The notes below the pieces were generated by a model that saw nothing but the letters and a program-made list of their open reading frames with translations, ran no database searches and had not been told where the DNA came from. Of a stretch of 64,000 nucleotides of DNA, positions 26,160 through 34,605 are shown in pieces. Every line of letters begins with the position of its first letter. The first letter of the stretch is position 1. The DNA is taken from NCBI GenBank assembly GCA_002148405.1, contig MUGG01000112.1, positions 1 through 64,000 of the forward strand, given 5' to 3'. The position numbers and the translations under genes were made by a program. The stretch is from Alkalinema sp. CACIAM 70d (lineage in GTDB: Bacteria; Cyanobacteriota; Cyanobacteriia; Leptolyngbyales; Leptolyngbyaceae).

Positions 26160-27191
26160 AGCAAACAAGCTCAATAGAAGGTCAGGGCAATTATCTTACA
26201 CAATAGAAAGCCCGATCGAACGTTTGCTCACGCTCTTTGTAAACAAAAGAGTTCTCTATTCGCACGATCGCTCAGTAATCGCAGAAAGAGAGATTTCTTT
26301 TACAGTTTTTTACAAAGTAATATGCCCATGGTTTTTCGAGCCCATCACATCTTAATTTACGGAGCTGAGCTGTCAGCATTGCTAACACAAGCAAATATTT
26401 AGACTAAACAACTTCAACCCATCGGCAACTGCCGACTTCGGTTGTAACGGTAGCCTCATGGCCGGTCGAGAATTGCTCTTGGAGAATTGTTCCTTACAAT
26501 GTCGTTCTTACAAAATGCTTCCGGGACTGAACCACTTTCCTGCTCAACTCGCCTATCAAATCCAAATTTGCGAACATTAAATTCGCTCCAAGTGTTGACT
26601 GCCTGCACCGCCAAAGGAGACTGATTCCAATCCACTTGCAGCAACGTATCAGAATATGTGCAGAATGTGTACCTTTCCATTGATGATAGAAATCGAACTG
26701 GATGATAGCCTATCTAAACCCACCACGATTCTCAGTTTAGTTCTGATTAATGAAAGTACTTTAGTGCAATCATTTTCGTACAATCTCATTCTCTAACGGA
26801 AGCAGCGTTAATTTTTGGTTAGAATTAGCATATCTGATCGATCGAGAGTTTATCTGAGAAGGCCCCATTTAACAAATAACTCTCCTATAACACTTAAATT
26901 ACCCCTGATTAAGATTTTTAAGAAGATTAGGATTTTGGGGCACAACTTATCAATTCCGTGTCGAATGGGTGAAAATGTAATATTATTCAAGGGTTAATAG
27001 TAGGCAAAGGATTGGGTTCTACATTCTGTAGTTTTCAAATTTCAGGTTCTCTATTAATTTTGATTGATTGACATCAATATTTGCTCTATCTTGATTTCTC
27101 TCAAGTTTTGAGTTCGAATCGTATTCGAATCGTGTCGGATCAAGGGGAGAAAGATTGAGATCAACTATATTGCGAGGTTAGATGCGATTGA
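26160..27191. other. 1-kb AT-rich gene-free region
   Basis: It carries the divergent promoters of mtnA and the cyAbrB gene. A small hairpin tcggcaactgccga (about 26421-26434) and an 11-bp duplication of ttcgaatcgt(a/g) (27113-27134) are the only structures seen. A 74-codon minus-strand frame at 26456-26680 is not convincing. Confidence 0.5.
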
Positions 27192-27581
27192 ATGGTTAGA
27201 AAGAGAAAGAATACTGAGCCGCTAACTGGAGAAGCTTTGTTGAAGCGGGTACGGGAATTGGAAAATCTCAGCAAGGAGCAAAAAGCGCGGGAATGTGGCT
27301 ATGTCACATTAACCAAAGCAGGCGCGGAACGGGTCAATTTAATGAAGTTCCAGAATGCCGTGATTGAGGCATCTGGAATTATCTTGGATAGCAAACAGGG
27401 GAACGCAGGACGCAGTGGCCGCAATGCCAGCTATCGCATCAGCGTTCAATCCAACGGCAATTTATTGATTGGTGCAGCTTATACGCGGCAAATGCAACTG
27501 AAACCAGGGGATGAGTTTGAAATTACCTTGGGTCGAAAGCATATCAAGTTGCACCAAGTGGATGCTGAAGACGAAGAGTAA
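27192..27581 (+). CDS. cyAbrB-family transcriptional regulator
   Basis: A 129-residue protein with the cyanobacterial AbrB layout: N-terminal segment PLTGEALLKRVRELENLSKEQ, CGYV, then a variable middle and the C-terminal AbrB-type swapped-hairpin DNA-binding part NGNLLIGAAYTRQMQLKPGDEFEITLGRKHIKL. In cyanobacteria the AbrB domain sits at the C-terminus, as here. CyAbrB proteins modulate nitrogen and carbon metabolism genes. It resembles but does not clearly equal the AbrB1 or AbrB2 types (VTLTKAGAERVNLMKFQNAV differs). Start ATG 27192. Confidence 0.9.
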   Translation: MVRKRKNTEPLTGEALLKRVRELENLSKEQKARECGYVTLTKAGAERVNLMKFQNAVIEASGIILDSKQGNAGRSGRNASYRISVQSNGNLLIGAAYTRQMQLKPGDEFEITLGRKHIKLHQVDAEDEE

Positions 27582-27635
27582 GAATTGTTAGATGACTTTG
27601 ATCCTGTGAATCGCCGAAATGGTGGATGGTGAGCA

Positions 27636-27671
27636 GTAGGCAGTACAGAGAGGGTAGGCAGTATAAAGAGG
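27636..27671. repeat. 18-bp imperfect tandem duplication
   Basis: gtaggcagtacagagagg (27636-27653) and gtaggcagtataaagagg (27654-27671), 16 of 18 positions equal, downstream of the cyAbrB gene. Confidence 0.85.
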
Positions 27672-27802
27672 GCTATCCCCCCTACTACGTTGTTGAGCCA
27701 AGGTGCTCACCACCACTAAGTTAGACAACCATAAATTGAATGAAGGTCAATTAAATCGTGTTGTATAACTTTGTACCGCAGTTAAACTAGTAGTAGTTAT
27801 CC

Positions 27803-27913
27803 ATGGAAAATATTGATTGGTCGATCGCGTTACCCGTCGGACTTGCGATCGCGATTTTTTTGGGTGGTATGTTAATGATGTTTACCGGAATCTGGACTCA
27901 GCGAGGCCGGTAG
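27803..27913 (+). CDS. 36-residue single-helix miniprotein candidate
   Basis: ATG 27803 to TAG 27911-27913 encodes MENIDWSIALPVGLAIAIFL followed by GGMLMMFTGIWTQRGR. The short acidic N-terminus, one 20-residue hydrophobic helix and a basic C-terminal tail (TQRGR) are the layout of small thylakoid subunits and assembly factors. The sequence does not match the small Psb, Psa, Pet or Ndh subunits I know. No strong ribosome site is visible. Confidence rests on composition and topology only. Confidence 0.5.
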   Translation: MENIDWSIALPVGLAIAIFLGGMLMMFTGIWTQRGR

Positions 27914-27928
27914 TGACGGTAGCTGTTT

Positions 27929-27973
27929 GAGGCAAATTGCATTGAGGCAAATTGCATTGAGGCAAATTGCATT
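27929..27973. repeat. Three perfect 15-bp tandem copies
   Basis: gaggcaaattgcatt is present three times without change (27929-27943, 27944-27958, 27959-27973); a partial fourth (gaggtcaatcgtt) follows. The array starts 15 bp after the miniprotein stop. Confidence 0.95.
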
Positions 27974-28418
27974 GAGGTCAATCGTTGAAGCATTATTGTT
28001 GGAACGCTATTGTTGAAGCACAACTGAATCAGCCCAAGAGGGATTTGATCAGCCAGTATGCTGCGATCCCAGTTGCTTAACCAAAAGCGCTGTCGAGCAG
28101 AATTGGGAACCAATTCTATCCATCACACTCAATGCATCAACCGATATTTAAAGTCGCTCAATTGATCCATTGAGTGTTGCTCGTCAAGCACTCGAATTGA
28201 TCTGGATTTCCTCTTATCCCATCTAGTTTGAGATCCCTAGGTCATTCTGAGCCTGTGTTTTCTAAGTTTAAAATCATTGTCTAGCTGCTATTGTCCAGAT
28301 GCCATTTTTATTGACGTTGCAACTGAGGGCAAGGAAAAGGCTGCAATCCATATCAGTGAAGTCTGAGAGGCACATCGAAAATTAATCGTCACTTTGAGTT
28401 AATTTTTTAGCTGAAATC

Positions 28419-28556
28419 TTGCTAATTGCTAGGTCGAATTTGAAGGAATCTACAAAAATTCTGGGTTTGCCCCCTCCTACGAGTAATCTGTGGCATGATG
28501 CAGAGAAAATTAATGCTGATTTAAAAGCCAGTCCATTGCTGGTGGCTGAGTTGTAA
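28419..28556 (+). CDS. Weak small ORF, possible gene remnant
   Basis: A frame from TTG 28419 to TAA 28554-28556 encodes about 45 residues ending PPPTSNLWHDAEKINADLKA then SPLLVAEL. The amphipathic, protein-like composition is striking for an intergenic region, but there is no ATG, no ribosome site and no recognised relative. It could be a short gene with an alternative start or the 3' remains of a lost gene. Confidence 0.2.
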   Translation: MLIARSNLKESTKILGLPPPTSNLWHDAEKINADLKASPLLVAEL

Positions 28557-28574
28557 GTTTTAGGTGAATTACCT

Positions 28575-29573
28575 ATGCCGCGCGTTCTGTGTCTGGGAGA
28601 AATCCTATTTGACTGCATCGCAGATCAACCAGGTCTGCCCCTTGACCAAGTGAAATCATGGACATCCTATCCCGGTGGTGCTCCAGCCAATGTTGCTTGC
28701 GCTTTAGTCAAGTTGGATACCCCTGCTGGATTTATTGGCTGTGTAGGACAGGATGAGGCGGGTCATCTTTTAGTTCAGCTTTTAGAAACGATCGGGGTCG
28801 ATATCACCGCCATTCAGCGCCATGAAACTGCACCGACCCGATCGGTCATGGTGGTGCGATCACTGTCCGGCGATCGCCAATTCGCAGCCTTTCGGGACAA
28901 CATCGACACCAGCGACTTTGCAGACACTCAGTTAAATGCTACGGACATTCCTTTAGACTGGCTCACGACCGCTGACTATTTAGTCACTGGCACCCTTGGC
29001 CTTGCGGAACCCCACAGTGCAGCGGCGATCGTCCATGCCGTAGAAGCCATGCAACGCGCTAACCGCAAAGTTTTCGTCGATGTTAATTGGCGGCCTGTGT
29101 TCTGGAAGGATGGCAGTTTTGCCCCCGCCTTGATTGTGGACTTGCTCGATCGGGCGGATTACCTTAAGCTCACCGACGACGAAGCAGACTGGTTATTTCA
29201 AACCCAGGATTTACAGACGATCGCCGATCGGTTTCCCAAACTGCAAGCTGTTCTCATGACCGCCGGGGAAAAGGGCTGCACCTACTGGATTCGCGGCCAT
29301 CAAGGCCATATTCCTGCCTTTACGATCGACGTTATCGACACCACTGGCGCAGGAGACAGCTTTACCGCAGGATTTTTGCATCAGCTTTGTCAACTAGGTG
29401 ATGCTGTTTTGGATAATGCAGAGATGGCTCACCATATGGTCGTCTATGCCTCTGCGGTCGGAGCCTTAACCACCACCCGTGCGGGAGCGATCGCGGCCCA
29501 ACCCACTGCCGCAGAAGTAGATGCCTTTTTACACCTTATGGAACGCATGAACAGCAATGGCACAGGAGATTGA
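28575..29573 (+). CDS. PfkB-family carbohydrate kinase, fructokinase-like
   Basis: A 332-residue ribokinase-fold sugar kinase. It has the N-terminal motif YPGGAPANVACALVKLD, the FIGCVGQDEAG segment, and the C-terminal anion-hole/catalytic motif DTTGAGDSFTAGF (about 255-267, catalytic Asp). The pattern is closest to fructokinases that phosphorylate fructose with ATP, e.g. after sucrose cleavage; substrate is inferred. Its last 17 bp overlap the next gene (CYTH), so the two are translationally coupled. Confidence 0.92.
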   Translation: MPRVLCLGEILFDCIADQPGLPLDQVKSWTSYPGGAPANVACALVKLDTPAGFIGCVGQDEAGHLLVQLLETIGVDITAIQRHETAPTRSVMVVRSLSGDRQFAAFRDNIDTSDFADTQLNATDIPLDWLTTADYLVTGTLGLAEPHSAAAIVHAVEAMQRANRKVFVDVNWRPVFWKDGSFAPALIVDLLDRADYLKLTDDEADWLFQTQDLQTIADRFPKLQAVLMTAGEKGCTYWIRGHQGHIPAFTIDVIDTTGAGDSFTAGFLHQLCQLGDAVLDNAEMAHHMVVYASAVGALTTTRAGAIAAQPTAAEVDAFLHLMERMNSNGTGD

Positions 29574-30237
29574 ACGGAAATTTCTGACCTGCAATGATCG
29601 CTGGCGCGGACTTGCGGAAGGCGTTCTCTATCGCCAAGGTTACTTGCGCAGTGAACGAGGTCATGTCGTGCGGGTTCATACGATGGGAACCCCCGTCCGC
29701 ACTAGTGGCTTTATTACGATCACATCCACTCCCGCAGCATTACCGGAATCGGGTTATGAATTTTCCATCCCGATTCAAGATGCGATCGCAATGTTAGACA
29801 ACCTCTGCATCGATTCACGCATGTGGGAGCAGGCGGGAATCACCTATCGGGAGGGCTTTTTGAGCACAGAAGCCGATCACACAATTCGGTTTCGCATTGC
29901 AGGCAGTCGGGGCTTCCTAACAATCAAAACTAAAACGGTGGGCCTCTCCCGCACGGAGTTTGAATTTGAAATTCCCTGCGATCGGGCTAAGGAATTGCTA
30001 GATCAGGTGTGTGAACAACCGCAAATCGAAAAAATTCGCTACAGGATTCCCCAAGGCGATGTGATCTGGGAGGTAGATGAATTTCTAGCGGGCAACCAAG
30101 GATTAATTTTGGCAGAAGTGGAGTTGCAGGATGAAGCCCAGCAGGTGGTTCTGCCGGATTGGATTGGGACGGAAGTATCGGGCGATCGACGTTATTACAA
30201 TTCTTACCTGGTTAAGAATCCTTTTACCCAATGGTAA
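29557..30237 (+). CDS. CYTH (triphosphate tunnel) protein with internal duplication
   Basis: CYTH proteins bind triphosphates in a beta tunnel; relatives act as inorganic triphosphatases. The signature EIERK is at residues 4-8 and the C-terminal part (EKIRYRI, VIWEVDEFLAGNQGLILAEVEL, GDRRYYNS) is normal. Instead of about 155-160 residues the protein has 226: the segment YRQGYL...DNLC (25-84) is repeated as YREGFL...DQVC (97-152). The second copy keeps the charged residues of the family (RFRIAG, LTIKTKT, RTEFEFEIP); the first copy has lost several (VRVHTMG, ITITSTP, SGYEFSIP). Whether a closed tunnel can form is open. Starts inside the kinase gene by 17 bp. Confidence 0.9.
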   Translation: MAQEIERKFLTCNDRWRGLAEGVLYRQGYLRSERGHVVRVHTMGTPVRTSGFITITSTPAALPESGYEFSIPIQDAIAMLDNLCIDSRMWEQAGITYREGFLSTEADHTIRFRIAGSRGFLTIKTKTVGLSRTEFEFEIPCDRAKELLDQVCEQPQIEKIRYRIPQGDVIWEVDEFLAGNQGLILAEVELQDEAQQVVLPDWIGTEVSGDRRYYNSYLVKNPFTQW

Positions 30238-30314
30238 CGGGGGCGCGTAAAAATCACTGTAACAAGCCAGCCTGTAAGGTCTCTCTTATCCGCCCCCTCC
30301 CAAGCAATCCGATC

Positions 30315-30914
30315 CTAGCTCGCTTGCCACGCGATATAGGGGAGGCGATCGGCCACTTGGCGGGTGTTTTCTGCTTGGGCAACCAGTTGTCCGGTGGCAT
30401 CCCATTGGCCCGTAACAAACATTTGCCGTGGCCCTTCGTTCATCGCGATCGGTGCAACAAAATCCCCACAGGTGACTTGCATCCCCTCTAAGTCCACTGT
30501 TAATGCACTTTGGGGATCGGCTTGCAATTGCGCTTGCAAGGTTTTGGCTACCTCTGTTGTCACCATCACACAGGGCACCCCCAGCGCGATGCAGTTACCA
30601 AAGAAAATCTCCGCAAAGCTTTCGCCAACGATCGCCTGAATGCCCCACTTGGCAATGGCTTGCGGCGCATGTTCCCGTGATGATCCACACCCAAAGTTGC
30701 CATTCACAACTAGAATATTTGCGCCTTGATACTGGGGTAAATCAAAAGGATGCTCGCCGTTCAGTTGTGCCCGATCGTCTGCGAAGGCATGTTCTCCTAA
30801 ACCATCAAAGGTGACACACTTGAGAAACCGAGCCGGAATAATGCGATCGGTGTCTACATCATTGCCGACCAATGGCACACCGCGCCCTGTAACCGACTTC
30901 ACTTCGCTGACCAT
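30315..30914 (-). CDS. leuD: 3-isopropylmalate dehydratase small subunit
   Basis: Partner of LeuC in the second step of leucine synthesis. The 199-residue protein shows the swivelling-domain motifs [15 protein letters not shown] and [15 protein letters not shown], followed by [19 protein letters not shown]. leuC is not adjacent, as is common in cyanobacteria. It converges on the CYTH gene and is divergent from a glycosyltransferase gene. ATG 30914. Confidence 0.95.
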   Translation of the reverse strand: MVSEVKSVTGRGVPLVGNDVDTDRIIPARFLKCVTFDGLGEHAFADDRAQLNGEHPFDLPQYQGANILVVNGNFGCGSSREHAPQAIAKWGIQAIVGESFAEIFFGNCIALGVPCVMVTTEVAKTLQAQLQADPQSALTVDLEGMQVTCGDFVAPIAMNEGPRQMFVTGQWDATGQLVAQAENTRQVADRLPYIAWQAS

Positions 30915-31075
30915 GGCACCTTCTCCGCAAATGTCCTCTAAACTCTCACTCTGAACTCTCAGAAGTTCTAGTATATCGGCTCACGGGACGACCTAAAATG
31001 CAGATTGAGCCAAACTGAGAACAACCCCAAAATTTGGTAGAGTGAAGGGCGTTTGCTGGGGGGAATCGATCGGTC

Positions 31076-32356
31076 ATGGCCGCTGTCGTACTGGGATCTA
31101 TCGCGCTGGGATCTACTGCACTGGGATCGGGCTTGTTGTTGGGCTTACAAGGGATTTTGTTGATTCTGATTTTAGGATCGATTGTTTTTTACCTGGCTTG
31201 TATGGTCTTCACCTGGGATTTCTTTCGCAAAGCTCCCATCAATGCGCATCAAACCAGAAATCACCCGGTAAACAATCACCCGCTAGATAATCACCCGGTA
31301 GACTCCGCTAATCACCCAGTGGCTAACCTAGTGGCTAACCCAGTAGCCAACCAAGTTTCTATTTTGGTTCCCATTTGTGGCTTAGATGCGGGTGCTTGGG
31401 AGAATTGGACTTCCCTTTGCCATCAACAATGCGATCGCTACGAAATTCTGTTTGGCGTGGTCGATCCCAACGATCCGGCAGTCCCCCTACTTTACGAGTT
31501 ACAAAAAACCTACCCCGATCGCGTGCGCATCTTCCCAGGACTGACACCGCGCGGCGCTAATCACAAGGACAGCACCCTCAGCTATCTACTCGAACAAGCC
31601 CAATACGATTGGCTCATCTTGGCAGACAGCGACATTCGGGTGGCACCAGACTATATCCAAACGGTGGTCTCGCCCCTCTTAAACGGTCAAGTTGGAATGA
31701 TTACCTGCGCCTTTATCGCCCGATCGCCCAAACATTTAGGAGCCGCGATCGCGTCCCTGGGTCGTTGCTGTGACTTCATTCCCAGTGCCCTGATTGCCCG
31801 TGCCATGGACGGGGGACTACGGTTCGCGATCGGCATGACTATGGCATTGCATCGATCGACCCTGGAAGCAGCAGGGGGCTTACACCTGAACCGAATTGGC
31901 TCCGACTATAACTTAGGTAAGCGAGTGGCAGCCGCAGGCTATCGGGTAGAACTGTCCCACCTGATTATGGAATCTGATACAGGCCGCGAACGTTTGCGAG
32001 ATGTCTATCAACGAGAATTGCGGTGGTCACGGACAATTCGCTTTAATCGCGGTAGCATTTATTACACAATCGCCTTTTGTTACGGAACCATTTATTGCCT
32101 CCCTCTACTCCTCTTGCAGGGATACCACTATTGGGTGATAATAGTGAGCATCACTACACTCACTTTGCGGTATGGACAAGCTGCGATCGCAGTTTTATCC
32201 ATGGGCGCTCCCAAGTTATTAAGCTGGCTTTGGGTACTTCCTTTACGGGATCTCCTAAGCTTTATTGTTTGGTTCGTCGGCTGTTTTGGTCGGCAGGTTT
32301 TTTGGCGAGGTCGTAAATTACAGATTCAGGAGGATGGCTTAATTCACGAAATCTAA
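31076..32356 (+). CDS. Family 2/21-like glycosyltransferase, ceramide-glucosyltransferase-like
   Basis: A 426-residue membrane enzyme with an N-terminal helix (about 20-46), a GT-A catalytic domain and three C-terminal helices. GT21-type motifs are seen: VSILVPICGLD, NHKDSTLSYLLEQA, the metal-binding WLILADSDIRV, and QRELRWSRTIRFNR (Q/RxxRW). Relatives add glucose or GlcNAc to ceramide or hopanoids; the acceptor here is unknown. Between helix and catalytic domain (residues ~62-91) is a repetitive linker with NHPV/NHPL and ANPV/ANLV units, encoded by 15- and 12-bp tandem DNA repeats. Confidence 0.85.
   Translation: MAAVVLGSIALGSTALGSGLLLGLQGILLILILGSIVFYLACMVFTWDFFRKAPINAHQTRNHPVNNHPLDNHPVDSANHPVANLVANPVANQVSILVPICGLDAGAWENWTSLCHQQCDRYEILFGVVDPNDPAVPLLYELQKTYPDRVRIFPGLTPRGANHKDSTLSYLLEQAQYDWLILADSDIRVAPDYIQTVVSPLLNGQVGMITCAFIARSPKHLGAAIASLGRCCDFIPSALIARAMDGGLRFAIGMTMALHRSTLEAAGGLHLNRIGSDYNLGKRVAAAGYRVELSHLIMESDTGRERLRDVYQRELRWSRTIRFNRGSIYYTIAFCYGTIYCLPLLLLQGYHYWVIIVSITTLTLRYGQAAIAVLSMGAPKLLSWLWVLPLRDLLSFIVWFVGCFGRQVFWRGRKLQIQEDGLIHEI
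31259..31348. repeat. In-frame tandem repeats inside the glycosyltransferase gene
   Basis: Units starting aatcaccc at 31259, 31274, 31289 and 31310, then 12-bp units aacctagtggct and aacccagtagcc at 31325 and 31337. Units are 12, 15 or 21 bp, all multiples of three, so the frame is kept. Confidence 0.9.
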
Positions 32357-32760
32357 ACCCTTTGCAACCAATTTTTACAGGAAAGCATTTCGGTCAAAGT
32401 TCTTTGTTCTTTGTGATACCCACACAATATAAAAACAATGTTAAGCTAAAAAATTAAATATATCTTTATATCTATTCAGCAATTTTTAGTCATCTGTACT
32501 GCAATCTAGATTTCTAGCTTATAGGATTGACCCAAGAATAGGGTTGCAGCCATTTGGATTTTTCAAAATAGCCAGTCTGCACAGGACATATCTCATTATG
32601 AGAATTTGCTGTTATCCACTCACACTTCGCCCAGATGGATGTTGCAGGCCATTCTGCAATCGTAAGTAAATTAATTGAGAGTCTCTATGGGGTTGAACCC
32701 CTCAGATAGATTGCGCTCATCTCCCTATACAATCCAACCTAAAGCATGGAGGCTTTGCCC
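32357..32760. other. AT-rich intergenic region
   Basis: No gene seen. It contains a tight palindrome ggggttgaacccc (about 32690-32702). The ribosome site of the next gene (GGAGG, 32748-32752) is at its end. Confidence 0.5.
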
Positions 32761-33201
32761 ATGACAGCATTCTTGTCGATGCCTCGCAGTGTTTATGTGC
32801 AGCAGGGAAATTTGCTAGATGCCTTACTTTTTCTTTCTAGAACACTTGCTCGGATGAAAATTCATCATGTTGTCACAGGAGGCGCTGCCCTCGCCCTCTA
32901 TGGCTATAGTCAACGGATACAAATGATCGATTTATTGGTCACATCTAGAGGGTTAGAGCGTATTCAGGAGATTTTACTCAACCAGCGACTGACCTTAGTA
33001 GACGCTGATTCCAACCTATTTTGGGACATTCGCACTGGATATAGCATAAAGCTACATCTTGCTGAGGAGTTCTCCAATTATCCACACCTATCTCTAGACG
33101 AAATGGGTGTGGTGACTTTAGACGAAATTCCAACCTTACCCCTAGAACTGCTACTTAAGCAACGCGTTAAACCTAAAGTTTGCAGTCCCACTGCCGCTTA
33201 A
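32761..33201 (+). CDS. Nucleotidyltransferase-like protein, degenerate
   Basis: A 146-residue protein. The segment IHHVVTGGAALALYGYSQRI resembles the GG...ALxxYG loop of AbiEii/MNT-type nucleotidyltransferases, followed by an alpha-beta pattern (QMIDLLV, LERIQEILLNQRL). The usual D-x-D metal pair after this loop reads IDLL, with only one Asp, and the protein is shorter than usual, so it may be inactive or a truncated antitoxin/toxin-type remnant. GGAGG 8 bp upstream decides for ATG 32761 over 32746. The last residues (KVCSPTAA) look unrelated to the family. Confidence 0.55.
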   Translation: MTAFLSMPRSVYVQQGNLLDALLFLSRTLARMKIHHVVTGGAALALYGYSQRIQMIDLLVTSRGLERIQEILLNQRLTLVDADSNLFWDIRTGYSIKLHLAEEFSNYPHLSLDEMGVVTLDEIPTLPLELLLKQRVKPKVCSPTAA

Positions 33202-33432
33202 AATCACATAGCCTCAAGGTATTCAATGCACTTGATCAATGTGATTGGATCAAGCTAATTTAATCAATATCGATGATGTGACAATCAAAAAGACCTTCTA
33301 CCTCTAAAGTGATCATATCAGAATCCACAAGTTATGGAATAACTTTTTTCGATCGACTATTTAAGCTAATCAAGCCCCAATTTAGCGCAAGTTAAGTAGT
33401 CAGGTGGTAACCTTAGTTGGCAAGCTTAATTG

Positions 33433-34470
33433 CTAATGCCCAACTGCCAGACGATTAAATGCTTGCAACAAATGATGGGGGCGTCTCACTGTCATAAGAT
33501 AGCCAGCATAGATGAGCAGTGCAGAAAAAATCACGATCGGCAGGCAAAAGGGCAAATAAAAGGCATGGCGACGATCGCGCTTCACCATTTTGCTGACTCG
33601 ATCGCGGAAAATCGACAACTTCCCCCGATCGCTAATAGTTGGATCATCGGATCGCTTCAGCGTAGCAGTCTGGGGAGATCGGGAGGCAGGCGGCATCTCT
33701 GCTAGCAATCGCTTTTGCCAATACAAATCATGGCCAATTAACAAGAAGCGCCAAAAGAAATGATTCCAACCATTGGGGGGGGCATGGAGCGATCGGGCTT
33801 GGGGATGCCGCCAAATCCTATGGCCCGCAGCTAATAAGTTCTGGGCATGGAGCACACAATTGCCGCGATAGAGTGGCAGGTTAGTGGGAATGGGATGGTC
33901 TAAGAGAAACGATCGACGAAACGCCACATTATTTAAAAAGTATTGGGAGGTGGGTTGTAATTCCGTTTCTCCTGAATACTGGGGAAAGATGTATGTGAGT
34001 GCCATGGCCGTCCCATAAAGGCCAACGCCATCGGTGGTAGTTTCCCCTGCAACAACTTGCACCTCAGGATTGCGGAAACTATTCAGTAATGTGCGTAACC
34101 AATCGCGATCGTACACACAATCGGAGTCGTAGTAGATAACGATCTCGCCCGTCGCCCACTCTGCGCCTAACATTTTGGCTGCATAGTATTCCGTATTCGG
34201 AGGCGCAGATTTCACCAGTAACCAAGGATATTGCTGTTGCAAATGAGCTAGCAATTCCACCGGCGTATCTCCACTGTCGATCAGCAAAACCTCGTTGGCC
34301 AAGCTAGGGGAGGGTTCCTGGGCTGCTAGAGACGCCAAGGACTTCATTAAGCCGTGAGGATCAGCCGTTTCCAAATTCTCTGTTTCCAAAATCATTGAAA
34401 AGGTGGGCCATACCTCAGCAGGTGTACTGCCATTGATTATCCCGCCATTCATTACCAAGCTCGCCTCCAC
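33433..34470 (-). CDS. Family 2 glycosyltransferase, membrane-anchored at C-terminus
   Basis: A 345-residue protein with a GT-A fold: FSMILETENLETADPHGL, LLIDSGDTPVELLAHLQQQYP, and the metal motif VIYYDSDCVYDRDWL. A conserved-looking acceptor part follows (FLNNVAFRRSFLLDHP, HRIWRHPQARSLHAPP). One or two hydrophobic helices near the C-terminus (about 305-330, FCLPIVIFSALLIYAGYLM) anchor it. Donor and acceptor are unknown. It converges on the nucleotidyltransferase-like gene. Confidence 0.85.
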   Translation of the reverse strand: MEASLVMNGGIINGSTPAEVWPTFSMILETENLETADPHGLMKSLASLAAQEPSPSLANEVLLIDSGDTPVELLAHLQQQYPWLLVKSAPPNTEYYAAKMLGAEWATGEIVIYYDSDCVYDRDWLRTLLNSFRNPEVQVVAGETTTDGVGLYGTAMALTYIFPQYSGETELQPTSQYFLNNVAFRRSFLLDHPIPTNLPLYRGNCVLHAQNLLAAGHRIWRHPQARSLHAPPNGWNHFFWRFLLIGHDLYWQKRLLAEMPPASRSPQTATLKRSDDPTISDRGKLSIFRDRVSKMVKRDRRHAFYLPFCLPIVIFSALLIYAGYLMTVRRPHHLLQAFNRLAVGH

Positions 34471-34605
34471 CTACACGTTCACACCTGTAACCACAGAAGT
34501 AGTTTCCCACAAAATTCTCATCGGCAGATAATCTATTCATCACCTTTTAATTATATAACCAATTGAGAATTAGAAAAGAATCCTAGCTGATTCACTATCT
34601 TTAGA

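Larger units (their letters stand above)
27914..28574. other. Intergenic region upstream of the sugar kinase
   Basis: Holds a three-copy 15-bp array directly after the miniprotein stop and, further on, a protein-like 45-codon frame (28419-28556) without ATG. Otherwise no gene. Confidence 0.5.

Noticed and set aside
26456..26680. Minus-strand 74-codon frame between mtnA and cyAbrB
   Set aside because: No ribosome site, no recognised motif and isolated in an AT-rich spacer; cannot be supported.
27106..27134. GTTCGAATC, similar to a tRNA T-loop
   Set aside because: It is part of an 11-bp duplication, and no acceptor, D or anticodon stems can be placed around it. No tRNA was found anywhere in the window.
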